Assembly (NCBI GenBank): GCA_020634615.1
Contig: JACKBI010000003.1
Location: 288,574-352,573, forward strand
Length of the DNA stretch: 64,000 nucleotides
Reading direction: 5' to 3'
From: Anaerolineales bacterium
GTDB lineage: Bacteria; Chloroflexota; Anaerolineae; JAAEKA01
The position numbers and the translations under genes are program-made. The notes beneath the pieces were generated by a model, which ran no database searches, was not told where the DNA came from, and saw only the letters and a list, made by a program, of their open reading frames with translations. Shown in pieces: positions 1 through 7,915 of the stretch (position 1 is its first letter; every line of letters begins with the position of its first letter).

Positions 1-1518
1 GTCGGGAATTGCAGGTGCGCCGGCCGATGCGCTGCTGGAAACGTTACGGGCCGGCGACTGCATGTAGGCCACGTCCCATTCGGCCGTGCCGCTCTCGGCG
101 GGATGGCCTGTCTCGCTCACAGTCATCTCGTGAACGATGCCGACGGCCCGGTAGGTGCACCAACCTCCCTGGCACGGTCCCATGCCCAGCCGCACATCGC
201 GCCGCAGGTCGTCAAGCGTAATCGTGGGGTTCTGCCTGACCGCGTTCTCCAGCATCGACCGGGTCACCAGCTCGCATTCGCAGACAAGCTGACCTTGCAG
301 CTTCTTCTCTTCGATTTCGTGCAGCCGGTGGCCGAGCCAGTATGGACCCTGATCGACGCCCGGCACCGAACTGGTTGCTGTAATGCACGGTTTGCGCTCG
401 CCCAAATAGCTGGTTGCCATATCGACCGTCTTCTCGGCCATCAGGCGGAAGGTGGTCCACTTGCCGCCGGTGATCGTGATGAAGCCGTCGATATTGTGGC
501 GTTCCTTGTGGTCCAGCAGGGCAAACTTGCGGGTGGCGTCGCGGCTCGATCCGGCATAGTCCTCCTGATACAGGGGACGCACGCCTGCCCAGGCGCGCAC
601 GACACGCGCCCGGCTGATGCCCGGAACCAGCTTCTCCCCCTCCTCCAGCATGAGCTGCACTTCCCATGGCTCAATGCGCAGGTTCTCAGGGTCGGCCACC
701 CGTTCGTCGGTGGTGCCGATGACCGCAACGGTATGCACCGGCACGATGATGTCACCGTCAGCGGGCATCTTGCAGCGATTGACCACGGTGTTCAGCACGC
801 GGTGGTTCATGGCGACCATGGTGCCCTTGCCGGGAATGACACTGATGGAAATGCCGGCCATGTGGGCCACAACGTTGGCCCAGGCGCCGGTGGCGCTGAT
901 GGTCATCTGGGCGCGGATCTCCAGATCCTCGCCGCGCGCTACGTCGCGGACATGTGCACCAACCACCCGCTTTTCGCCGTCGCCGCCCTCGATAATCAGA
1001 CCGGTGACCTGGTGATAGTTGAGGAGCTGGGCGCCGGCCATGCGCGCTGCCTGGGCGGTTGCGTGGGTGGCCAGAAAGCTGTCGGCGCTGCCGTCCGGCA
1101 CTTCAAAGACCCGGCTGATACGCGGGTTGAGCAGCGGCTCGCGACGCATCGCCTCCTTGAGTGAGATCTCATTGCATGGCACGCCGGTCGCGGCGCAGCC
1201 CGCAACGAACTTATCGGGATAGTCGCCCTCGTCTTCAGGCGTGACGACGAAAAAACCGCCGGTGTCTTCGATGCAATGGGTGTGGGTCTTGCGCAGGATA
1301 CGGTTTTCGTGGATGCACTCGGTGGCGCTGACCGGATCCTTGACCACATAGCGCCCGCCGCTGTGCAGCAGACCGTGGTAGCGGCCGGTGGTGCCATGCG
1401 TCAGGTCGCGCCTTTCCACCAGCACGACCCGATAGCCCCGCAGCGCTGCATCCCACGCGACCCCGGTGCCGGTGGCGCCGCCGCCGATGACCAGGATTTC
1501 TGTGTCGATGCGTTTCAT
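1..1518 (-). CDS. glpA: Anaerobic-type glycerol-3-phosphate dehydrogenase subunit A, C-terminus cut by window edge
   Basis: FAD-dependent enzyme oxidising sn-glycerol-3-phosphate to dihydroxyacetone phosphate and passing electrons to the quinone pool. The protein starts MKRIDTEILVIGGGATGTG, a textbook N-terminal dinucleotide-binding loop, and 506 codons are open to the left edge. Around residues 411-455 lies a BFD-like [2Fe-2S] segment with the spacing CEC...CQGGWC, which separates GlpA from the aerobic GlpD type. The E. coli protein is 542 residues, so about 40 residues are probably missing. The ATG at 1518 was chosen because the FAD motif begins directly after it. The gene ends the glycerol gene run; GlpB and GlpC partners, if present, lie outside the window. 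The family call is confident; the electron acceptor is inferred. Confidence 0.93.
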   Translation of the reverse strand, partial: MKRIDTEILVIGGGATGTGVAWDAALRGYRVVLVERRDLTHGTTGRYHGLLHSGGRYVVKDPVSATECIHENRILRKTHTHCIEDTGGFFVVTPEDEGDYPDKFVAGCAATGVPCNEISLKEAMRREPLLNPRISRVFEVPDGSADSFLATHATAQAARMAGAQLLNYHQVTGLIIEGGDGEKRVVGAHVRDVARGEDLEIRAQMTISATGAWANVVAHMAGISISVIPGKGTMVAMNHRVLNTVVNRCKMPADGDIIVPVHTVAVIGTTDERVADPENLRIEPWEVQLMLEEGEKLVPGISRARVVRAWAGVRPLYQEDYAGSSRDATRKFALLDHKERHNIDGFITITGGKWTTFRLMAEKTVDMATSYLGERKPCITATSSVPGVDQGPYWLGHRLHEIEEKKLQGQLVCECELVTRSMLENAVRQNPTITLDDLRRDVRLGMGPCQGGWCTYRAVGIVHEMTVSETGHPAESGTAEWDVAYMQSPARNVSSSASAGAPAIPD

Positions 1519-1646
1519 GGTTGCCTGCTTTCTGAGTTCATAACCGGTTTCAGAAGAAGAAACCGCGAGAATGGGCGAAGAAATGGAAGATAATAGGAAA
1601 GGAGACAGCAACTACTTGCAGGTTATAGTGTAACGAAGTTGGCGAC

Positions 1647-2789
1647 CTATGTCAAAGGCGCCGCTGAAATCGGGTGCTCGCTCAGGAAAGCTTCGAACTG
1701 CTCCAGAGCTTCTCCGAATGCAGCGCGGCCAAACCCCATGCGCATGTAGCGGTCATCGGTCCCAAGCGTAGCAGCCGGCAGGATCAACACGCCAGCCTCC
1801 TGGGCCAACTGCGACGCATACGCAGTCACCGAGGGCACGTTCATGCCCACCAGAGCGACGGAGCCAGCCATGGGGCGACGCCATTTGAACAACTCGGGCC
1901 AGCGATGGAAGAACGCATCGGCCAGTTGCAGGTTCTGTTCAATTCGGGCCACGCTTCTTGCCCGCAACTGATCGCGTACGGTCAGCGCGACCATGGCCAG
2001 GAACTCGGAGGGGGCCGGCGGGCAGATGCTGGTATAGAACTTCCAGTTGACAATGGACTGGCGCAGCTCGCTGTCCGGCACCACCAGCCATCCCGTGCGC
2101 AGCCCCGGCAGGCCGTAGGTTTTTGACAGGCCCGAAAGGACAACCGTTCGCCTGGCAAGACCGGCAACTGACGGTATCGACGGCGTCCCGGAATGGACCA
2201 GGCCGAAGTACATCTCGTCACAGAAGAGGGTCAGGTTGTTTTCGTCGGCGATGGCCGCCAGTTCCGTCAGTTGTTCCCGGCTGGGCAGGTAGCCGGTGGG
2301 GTTGTGCGGGAAATTGACGACCAGCATCCTGGTGCGGGGAGTGATCAACTTCCGCAACCGCTCGATATCCAGACACCACTGTGTATCGGTGGCGGTAAAC
2401 TCCCAGCGCCGCACATTAGCAGCGCCCACGATATGCTCGAAGAGATTCAACAGCGCGTCGTAGGCTGGCGACAGAACAATGACCTCATCGCCGGGGTCGA
2501 GCGCCGCCCGCGCGGCCAGATAGATGCCTTCCACCGGCGTCCCCAGCACAACCACATCATCGCTGGTGACCTGATCATACATCTCCGCGATCATCCGCCT
2601 GAGTTGCGGATGCCCCAGCGACTCGGTATAGCCCAGTGACAACTTGCCCAGCTCATCCGGCGACACGCCGGCCAGAGTCAACAGATCATGGACGGTCAGC
2701 GTCTCACAGTCCGAGTTGCAAAGTTGATAGGGCGTTGTAAATTCATAGCGGGCGAAGAAGTGCTCCGTCCCAAAGGGTGCGATTTGCAT
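1647..2789 (-). CDS. PLP-dependent aminotransferase, class I/II fold
   Basis: A 380-residue fold-type I PLP enzyme. Visible family motifs are NFPHNPTGYLP (substrate carboxylate and PLP region), CDEMYFG (Asp binding the pyridine nitrogen), SGLSKTYGLPGLRTGW (Schiff-base Lys) and a final arginine in YMRMGFGR. Length is normal for the family and there is no signal peptide, so it is cytosolic. The substrate cannot be read from sequence. It lies between glpK and glpA on the same strand, but 220 bases with strong hairpins separate it from glpK, so co-transcription is uncertain. No glycerol-related role is known for the family; it may be an insertion into the glycerol locus. Confidence 0.88.
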   Translation of the reverse strand: MQIAPFGTEHFFARYEFTTPYQLCNSDCETLTVHDLLTLAGVSPDELGKLSLGYTESLGHPQLRRMIAEMYDQVTSDDVVVLGTPVEGIYLAARAALDPGDEVIVLSPAYDALLNLFEHIVGAANVRRWEFTATDTQWCLDIERLRKLITPRTRMLVVNFPHNPTGYLPSREQLTELAAIADENNLTLFCDEMYFGLVHSGTPSIPSVAGLARRTVVLSGLSKTYGLPGLRTGWLVVPDSELRQSIVNWKFYTSICPPAPSEFLAMVALTVRDQLRARSVARIEQNLQLADAFFHRWPELFKWRRPMAGSVALVGMNVPSVTAYASQLAQEAGVLILPAATLGTDDRYMRMGFGRAAFGEALEQFEAFLSEHPISAAPLT

Positions 2790-2843
2790 CGGGAAGTCCG
2801 AATGTTACGCTGCCACTGATAAGCTGTATAAGCCCGGACACAA

Positions 2844-2877
2844 GCGGGGCGCCCCTGCTGTTGCAGAGACGCCCCGC
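2844..2877 (-). terminator. GC-rich hairpin downstream of glpK
   Basis: Arms GCGGGGCG and CGCCCCGC (8 bp) enclose an inner CTGC-TGTT-GCAG hairpin, giving a stable compound stem-loop between glpK and the aminotransferase. No U-run follows on the minus strand, so it may stabilise mRNA or need Rho rather than act as a classical intrinsic terminator. Confidence 0.5.
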
Positions 2878-2915
2878 AAGGTTTGTCGGCGAAGACGTGG
2901 GACAGTAGTGACTTA

Positions 2916-2993
2916 CGACTGACAGTCCTGGTCGTGAAATCGTGTAAGCTTGACGCGTAGACGCCTTTGCCTGTTTCCTGGGACTGTCAGTCG
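2916..2993. repeat. Perfect 13-bp inverted repeat after glpK
   Basis: CGACTGACAGTCC at 2916-2928 is perfectly inverted as GGACTGTCAGTCG at 2981-2993, with 52 bases between. It starts 17 bases past the glpK stop codon (minus strand). Each arm is also internally near-palindromic (GACTGTCAGTC). It could be a terminator or processing stem, a protein-binding pair, or the ends of a small degenerate element. Confidence 0.6.
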
Positions 2994-3009
2994 CGGGCAA
3001 TGGATCGTC

Positions 3010-4503
3010 TTATTCTTCCAGCCAGTGCATGGAGCGCTGGACGGCCTTCAGCCAGCCCTTGTACAGGCTCGCGCGCTCATCCGCGCCCATGGTGGGTGTC
3101 CAGGTGTGGGCAATCTGCCAGTTCTGCTTCATCTCTTCGAAGGTGGTCCAGAACCCAACCGCGTAGCCGGCTGCATAGGCCGCGCCCAACGCTGTGGTTT
3201 CAGCAACCACCGGGCGCACCACCGGCACGTCCAGGATGTCGGACTGGAACTGCATCAGCGTGTCGTTGTACACCATGCCGCCGTCGACCTTCAGCGCGGT
3301 CAGGGTCACGCCGGAGTCCTTCTCCATGGCGTCCAGGACCTCGCGGGTCTGGTAGGCGGTCGCCTCCAGCGCGGCGCGGCAGATGTGGTTCTTGTTGATG
3401 AAGCGGGTCAGGCCCACGATTACGCCGCGGGCGTCAGACTGCCAGTAGGGGGCGAAGAGGCCGGAGAAGGCGGGCACGAAGTAGATGCCGCCGCTGTCCG
3501 GAACCTTCTTGGCGTAGTCCTCGACGTGCATCGAGAAATCGAAGAAGTCGAGGTTGTCGCGCAGCCATTGCACCAGCGCGCCGGTGATGGCGATGGAACC
3601 TTCCAGCGCGTAGACCGCCGGCTGATCGCCGAACTTGTAGCACAAGGTCGTCAGCAGGCCGCTGGGGCTGGGGACGATCTTGGTGCCAGTGTTCATGATC
3701 ATGAAGCAGCCGGTGCCATAGGTGTTCTTGGCCTCGCCGGGGGCAAAACAGGTCTGGCCAACGGTGGCCGCCTGCTGGTCGCCCAGGTCGCCGCAGACCG
3801 GCACCTTGCTCCAGTAGCCGTAGACCTTGGGATCGCTGGAGGGGCGGATCTCAGGCAGCATCGAGCGCGGAATGCCCATGATGCCGAGGATCTCGTTGTC
3901 CCAGTCCAGGGTGCGCAGGTCCATCAGCATGGTGCGGCTGGCGTTGGAGACGTCGGTCACATGCGCGCCGCCGTTGACGCCGCCGGTCATGTTCCAGATC
4001 ACCCAGGTGTCCATGTTGCCGAAGATGGCGTCGCCGCGCGCAGCGGCTGCGCGCACGCCGTCGACGTTTTCCAGGATCCACTTGATCTTGGGGCCGGAGA
4101 AGTAGGTCGCCAGCGGCAGGCCGACCTTGTCGCGGAAGCGGTTCTGGCCGCCATCCTTGGCAAGTTCGTTGCAGATCTTGTCTGTGCGGGTGTCCTGCCA
4201 GACGATGGCGTTGTAGTACGGCTTGCCCGTCTTTTTGTCCCACACCAACGTGGTCTCGCGCTGGTTGGTGACGCCGATTGCGGCCAGGTCGCCGGCCGTG
4301 ATGCCAGCCTTGTCCATGGCGCCCTTGATGACGTCCTGAGTGCGCGCCCAGATCTCCATAGCATCGTGCTCAACCCAGCCCGCCTTGGGATAGATCTGCT
4401 CGTGCTCAAGCTGGTGCACGCCTACTACGCCACCGCTGTGGTTGAAAATCATGAAGCGGGTACTGGTGGTACCCTGGTCAACTGCACCTACATACTTGGT
4501 CAT
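3010..4503 (-). CDS. glpK: Glycerol kinase
   Basis: ATP-dependent phosphorylation of glycerol to sn-glycerol-3-phosphate in the cytosol, trapping glycerol that enters by GlpF and feeding GlpA. The 497-residue protein matches the usual 495-505 length. It has the FGGY-kinase phosphate motif DQGTTSTRF at residues 9-17, the catalytic-region segment YNAIVWQDTRT, PAFSGLFAPYWQSDARG, and the C-terminal ATP-binding segment VDGGMVYNDTLMQFQ. An AGGAG-type ribosome site precedes the ATG. The upstream neighbour on this strand is dhaL, about 200 bases away. Confidence 0.97.
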   Translation of the reverse strand: MTKYVGAVDQGTTSTRFMIFNHSGGVVGVHQLEHEQIYPKAGWVEHDAMEIWARTQDVIKGAMDKAGITAGDLAAIGVTNQRETTLVWDKKTGKPYYNAIVWQDTRTDKICNELAKDGGQNRFRDKVGLPLATYFSGPKIKWILENVDGVRAAAARGDAIFGNMDTWVIWNMTGGVNGGAHVTDVSNASRTMLMDLRTLDWDNEILGIMGIPRSMLPEIRPSSDPKVYGYWSKVPVCGDLGDQQAATVGQTCFAPGEAKNTYGTGCFMIMNTGTKIVPSPSGLLTTLCYKFGDQPAVYALEGSIAITGALVQWLRDNLDFFDFSMHVEDYAKKVPDSGGIYFVPAFSGLFAPYWQSDARGVIVGLTRFINKNHICRAALEATAYQTREVLDAMEKDSGVTLTALKVDGGMVYNDTLMQFQSDILDVPVVRPVVAETTALGAAYAAGYAVGFWTTFEEMKQNWQIAHTWTPTMGADERASLYKGWLKAVQRSMHWLEE

Positions 4504-4701
4504 TTGATGAACTCCTTTGTTCGTCAGTTAAACGTTTCGCTGCCATCCTGGCAGCCGTAGTGATGCCAGCGGCAATGCTGGCTTTGGTGGGCTTGTCTGG
4601 ATCGGCTGGTCATGCGCTGGCGGTGCTTTCAGTGGCGCAGCGCGGCCCTGTGAGTGGTACCCGGTTAGCGTTTTCACCCAGACCAGCAGACGTTTCATGG
4701 G

Positions 4702-5334
4702 TTAATCCTTGCCGAAACAGTCAGCGGCGCACTGGACAAGCAGGAAAGACGAGGTAGCGCCCGGATCCTGGTGACCAATACTGCGTTCACCAAGATAGCT
4801 GGCACGGCCTTTGGTTGCAAGCATGGGAATGGTGTCCTTCATGCCTTGCTCGGCAGCTGCAGCAGCGGCATCCAGAGAGACCTTCAAGTCATTGCCGCGA
4901 TCCAGGGATTCGTGCAGCGCCTGACAGGCGGGAGTCAGAGAGTCCAGCATGGTCTTTTCGCCCAGGGTTGCCTTGCCGCGCTGCTGCACGCCGGCCACAC
5001 CGGCGTCGAACGCGCCCGCCAACTCCTCGGGTGTCAACTCTGCCTTGCCATCAACTGCCATGCCGGCCCGCATGAAAAATGTGCCATACAAGGGGCCGCC
5101 CGCTCCGCCGACGGTGGATACCAAGGTCATGCCGGCGGTCTTCAGGATCGTGCCGATGTCCTTCTCCTCGACCGAGGGCAACTTGGCCACCACAGCGTTG
5201 AAACCACGGTCCATATTCGCGCCATGGTCGGCGTCGCCGATGGCCGAGTCCAGCTCGGTCAGGTAGTCCTTGTTGTCCTTGATGACCTGGCGATAGCATG
5301 TCAGCCAGGTAATCACGTCTTCGCGCTTGATCAC
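4702..5334 (-). CDS. dhaL: Dihydroxyacetone kinase, ADP-binding subunit DhaL
   Basis: Nucleotide-binding subunit of the PTS-type dihydroxyacetone kinase, which transfers phosphate to dihydroxyacetone held on DhaK. The 210-residue protein has the magnesium/ADP aspartate cluster IGDADHGANMDRGF near residues 32-45, a glycine-rich STVGGAGGPLYGTFF loop, and a C-terminal SIGHQDPGATSS segment typical of DhaL. It lies directly downstream of dhaK. No DhaM phosphoryl donor is in the window, so either dhaM lies elsewhere or ATP is used directly; the sequence does not decide this. Confidence 0.95.
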   Translation of the reverse strand: MIKREDVITWLTCYRQVIKDNKDYLTELDSAIGDADHGANMDRGFNAVVAKLPSVEEKDIGTILKTAGMTLVSTVGGAGGPLYGTFFMRAGMAVDGKAELTPEELAGAFDAGVAGVQQRGKATLGEKTMLDSLTPACQALHESLDRGNDLKVSLDAAAAAAEQGMKDTIPMLATKGRASYLGERSIGHQDPGATSSFLLVQCAADCFGKD

Positions 5335-5339
5335 TGTTC

Positions 5340-5460
5340 ACCTCTTATCGGAAGTTGCAGGTTGCGGGTTGCGGGTTTGCAGGTCACAGATTGCGGGTTA
5401 GTTGTCTGCCATCTGCTGCCTGCTATCCGCCACTTGCCGCTCACTACCTGCCACTTGCAA
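5340..5460. repeat. Low-complexity degenerate repeat between dhaL and dhaK
   Basis: The dhaK-dhaL gap holds short imperfect direct repeats of the type TTGCAGGTTGCGGGTTGCGGG, followed by a CTGCC/CCACTTGC-rich half. No reading frame or promoter was recognised. Similar filler repeats occur at 11951-12020 and 18846-18943. Confidence 0.6.
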
Positions 5461-5461
5461 C

Positions 5462-6463
5462 TCAGACTCCCCAACGCAACCCGGCCGTCTTCACCGGTGC
5501 ATCCCAATAGCGCAGCAATTCCTCGTCCGCCTTGAGCAGCGTGATTGAACAACCGGCCATTTCCAGGGAAGTAATGTAGTTGCCGATCAGCCGGCGAGCG
5601 ACGAAGATGCCATGCGCTTCCAGAATCTGCACCATCTTGTGATACACGATGTAAAGCTCGATAAGCGGCGTGCCACCCATGCCGTTGACCATCGCGATCA
5701 CGTGGTCGCCCTTCTCGAAAGGCAGGTCGCTGACGATGGCCTCGGTGAGCATCTCGGTGATTTCGTCGGCCGTCTTCAGGTCCATGCGCTCACGGCCTGG
5801 CTCGCCGTGGATGCCAACGCCGATCTCCATCTGGTCTTCGGGCAGATCGAAGGTTGGCTTGCCGGCGTGCGGCACGGTGCATGAGGTCAGCGCCATGCCC
5901 ATGCTGCGGCCCCATCCGTTGACCTTGCGGCAAAGCTCGGCCACATCCTGAAGGCTCTTGCCCTCTTCGGCCGCCGCGCCGCAGATCTTCTCGGCCAACA
6001 CAGTCGTTCCCACGCCGCGCCGTCCTGCGGTCCAGGTGCTGTTCTGCACGGCCACGTCGTCGTCGATCACGACGCTGGCGACTTCGATGCCTTCCATCTG
6101 GGCCATCTCGGCAGCCATCTCGAAATTCAGAACGTCGCCGGTGTAGTTCTTGACGATGTGCAGCACGCCTGCGCCGCCATCGACAGCCTTGGTCGCTTCC
6201 AGCATCTGGTCAGGCGTGGGCGAGGTGAAGACCGCGCCGGGGCAGGCTGCGTCCAGCATTCCCATGCCCACAAAACCGCCGTGCATCGGCTCATGGCCGC
6301 TACCGCCGCCCGAAACGATCCCAACCTTGTTGGCAATGGGTGCATCGACGCGTACCACATAGTCCGGATCAAAATGCACGCGCACCAGATCCGAATGGGC
6401 CAGCGCAACACCCATCAGTTCTTCCTTCACTACATCTTCTGGTTTGTTGATAAGTTTTTTCAT
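5462..6463 (-). CDS. dhaK: Dihydroxyacetone kinase, substrate-binding subunit DhaK
   Basis: Binds dihydroxyacetone covalently through a histidine hemiaminal and presents it for phosphorylation by DhaL. The 333-residue protein contains GGGSGHEPMHGGF (GHEP at 56-59) and GVGIHGEPGRER, where His219 matches the covalent histidine of E. coli DhaK (His218). The start MKKLINKPED at 6463 was preferred over an in-frame ATG 42 bases upstream, because an AGGAG lies eight bases before it and the extra residues do not look like DhaK. It is the second gene of the glpF-dhaK-dhaL-glpK run. Confidence 0.96.
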   Translation of the reverse strand: MKKLINKPEDVVKEELMGVALAHSDLVRVHFDPDYVVRVDAPIANKVGIVSGGGSGHEPMHGGFVGMGMLDAACPGAVFTSPTPDQMLEATKAVDGGAGVLHIVKNYTGDVLNFEMAAEMAQMEGIEVASVVIDDDVAVQNSTWTAGRRGVGTTVLAEKICGAAAEEGKSLQDVAELCRKVNGWGRSMGMALTSCTVPHAGKPTFDLPEDQMEIGVGIHGEPGRERMDLKTADEITEMLTEAIVSDLPFEKGDHVIAMVNGMGGTPLIELYIVYHKMVQILEAHGIFVARRLIGNYITSLEMAGCSITLLKADEELLRYWDAPVKTAGLRWGV

Positions 6464-6514
6464 CGTGTGTCGCTCCTGAAAGAGGCAATCAATTATTTGG
6501 AACAAAGCGGGTCA

Positions 6515-6571
6515 GGAGCCGGGCGTGTCATGAGGCGTCAGGCAAATCAACCACAACACACGTCCGGCTCC
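6515..6571 (-). promoter_or_regulatory. Stem-loop between glpF and dhaK
   Basis: GGAGCCGGGCGTGT at 6515-6528 pairs with ACACGTCCGGCTCC at 6558-6571 (14 positions, one G/T wobble). A second smaller stem built from GTCTGC and GCAGAC lies nearby at about 6592-6623. Placed just after glpF, these may attenuate transcription or protect the glpF 3' end, making GlpF and DhaK levels differ. Confidence 0.45.
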
Positions 6572-6655
6572 AAAATTCAGCTACAGCCCCGTCTGCAGCG
6601 GGCAAGAAACACCCCGCAGACAGGCGTGCCCGTTGGCACAACCAGCCTATGCAAA

Positions 6656-7369
6656 CTAGGCCGGAATTACCACGCCGGCCACCAGGGCGGCGATCACGGC
6701 GCCGATGATCGGGCCGACGACCGGTATCCAGGAATAGCCCCAATCACTGCTGCCCTTGCCCGGAATCGGCAGGATGGCATGAGCGATACGTGGTGAAAGG
6801 TCACGAGCGGGGTTGATCGCATAGCCGGTGGTACCGCCGAGGGCGAGACCGATGACCAGGACGGCCAAACCGACGGTGAACGGCCCCGGCAGACTCCACA
6901 CCGTGGGAATCGCCAGGATCGCGAACATCAGCACGAAGGTACCGATGATTTCAGAGATCAGGTTCATCGCAGTGCCGCGAATTGCAGGACCAGTGGAGAA
7001 GACGGCCAACTTCGCGCCTGGATCGTCAGTGCCCGCAAAGTGCTGATAGTAGTGCAGCCAGACCAGGAAAGCGCCAAGAAACGCGCCGACAAACTCACCG
7101 ACCAGGTAGTAGGGAACTTCTGCAGCCGGCGTCTTGCCTGCCACGAAGAGACCAATGGTGACCGCAGGGTTCAGATGCGCACCGCTGCCCATGGCAACGG
7201 CTGCATAAGCGCCAATGAACACCGCCATCGCCCAACCCCAGGTAATCACGATCCAGCCAGAGCTATTGCCCTTGGTGCCCTTGAGCACCACATTGGCCAC
7301 AACGCCATCGCCCAGGAGCAGCAGCAGCATGGTGCCGATGGTCTCACTAATAAGAATTTGGGTACCCAT
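6656..7369 (-). CDS. glpF: Glycerol uptake facilitator (aquaglyceroporin)
   Basis: Six-helix MIP channel for passive glycerol entry across the cytoplasmic membrane. The 237-residue protein carries both half-helix motifs: NPA at 67-69 (GAHLNPAVT) and NPARDLSPR starting at 186. The Asp after the second NPAR is the residue that distinguishes glycerol facilitators from strict water channels. The start has a strong AAGGAGGAATAG ribosome site. First gene of the glycerol run, consistent with supplying substrate to DhaKL and GlpK. Confidence 0.96.
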   Translation of the reverse strand: MGTQILISETIGTMLLLLLGDGVVANVVLKGTKGNSSGWIVITWGWAMAVFIGAYAAVAMGSGAHLNPAVTIGLFVAGKTPAAEVPYYLVGEFVGAFLGAFLVWLHYYQHFAGTDDPGAKLAVFSTGPAIRGTAMNLISEIIGTFVLMFAILAIPTVWSLPGPFTVGLAVLVIGLALGGTTGYAINPARDLSPRIAHAILPIPGKGSSDWGYSWIPVVGPIIGAVIAALVAGVVIPA

Positions 7370-7409
7370 TCTATTCCTCCTTGAATGGAATGATTGGTAA
7401 GTAGTTTAT

Positions 7410-7427
7410 TGTTACGTCAATGTAACA
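7410..7427. promoter_or_regulatory. Perfect dyad TGTTAC-N6-GTAACA upstream of glpF
   Basis: TGTTAC-GTCAAT-GTAACA is a perfect 6-6-6 palindrome centred about 50 bases before the glpF start codon. Its form and position suggest an operator for a dimeric regulator of the glycerol operon. The regulator is not in the window. A related but imperfect dyad (GTTATAGTGTAAC) lies at 1622-1634, upstream of glpA. Confidence 0.55.
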
Positions 7428-7787
7428 GCCGATAGAAAGACGAATCTGCAAATGAGTTTGGACGGAAGGAGCTAGGTAGCGCGAAACACCTCCTTTCATC
7501 AGACCACGAGGCGACACGCGGTCAGAGGCGATTCAAGATCAAGAGGAAACCAAAACTGCTGCGCAACGGTGCCGGACCGAGTTTTGAGACACACGCACTG
7601 GTTGCGAGCCAGAGTGGTCACCAGCGAGCTAAACGGAACTACCAGGCGGAGAATTGCGCTTCCGAAGTCTAGCACGGTTGGTTTGATTTAGCAAAAACAA
7701 AAACCGCGCAAGCACAGGACAGCACAACAAACCGCCAAACAAACCGAGCAACCAGGACGCACTTGTCCAACAAACCAGACATCGGAC

Positions 7788-7831
7788 ATCTTACCACAAA
7801 GTCCCCTGGATATACTATGACGCAAATCATG
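7788..7831 (-). promoter_or_regulatory. CRP/FNR-like site with -10 element for the glpF operon
   Basis: TATGA-CGCAAA-TCATG lies at 7816-7831. On the minus strand a -10-like TAAGAT (7793 down to 7788) begins 30.5 bp from the dyad centre, within one base of the spacing at 34803 and 45525. This supports class II activation of glpF-dhaKL-glpK. The same dyad is about 91 bp upstream of the predicted manC start point, so it could act on both genes. Confidence 0.5.
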
Positions 7832-7878
7832 TTCGGCAGGCGAAATTCATGATTTCTGGATTTGTCACACCATTCCGC

Positions 7879-7907
7879 TTGCTCCTAACCGCGCTTTACG
7901 TTATACT
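7879..7907 (+). promoter_or_regulatory. manC sigma70-type promoter, probably leaderless
   Basis: TTGCTC (7879-7884), a 17-base spacer and TATACT (7902-7907). Transcription should start about seven bases later, at 7914-7916, essentially on the manC ATG at 7916. No Shine-Dalgarno sequence precedes that ATG, which fits a leaderless transcript. Confidence 0.6.
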
Positions 7908-7915
7908 CCCCAGCA

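Larger units (their letters stand above)
7370..7915. other. Divergent intergenic region glpF / manC
   Basis: A 546-base gap between divergent genes. On the minus strand it would form a roughly 410-base leader before glpF if transcription starts near 7781; it is rich in GGTTTGTTTGG-like runs with no recognised riboswitch or ORF. It contains the glpF dyad at 7410-7427, a CTTCCGAAGTC element at 7659-7669 shared with other intergenic repeats, a CRP/FNR-like site near 7816 and the manC promoter. Confidence 0.6.

Noticed and set aside
103..1164. Long plus-strand frame opposite glpA
   Set aside because: Translation has no family features and is antisense to a clear GlpA with FAD and Fe-S motifs; a high-GC shadow frame.
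2950..4560. Plus-strand frame of 536 codons opposite glpK
   Set aside because: Val/His/Gly-rich antisense shadow of glycerol kinase; no ribosome site.
4528..4698. Possible 56-codon gene between dhaL and glpK (minus)
   Set aside because: It has AAGGA before an ATG but a Pro/Leu-rich product without a recognisable feature, and it spans a GCTGCCA-TCC-TGGCAGC hairpin; more likely untranslated spacer.
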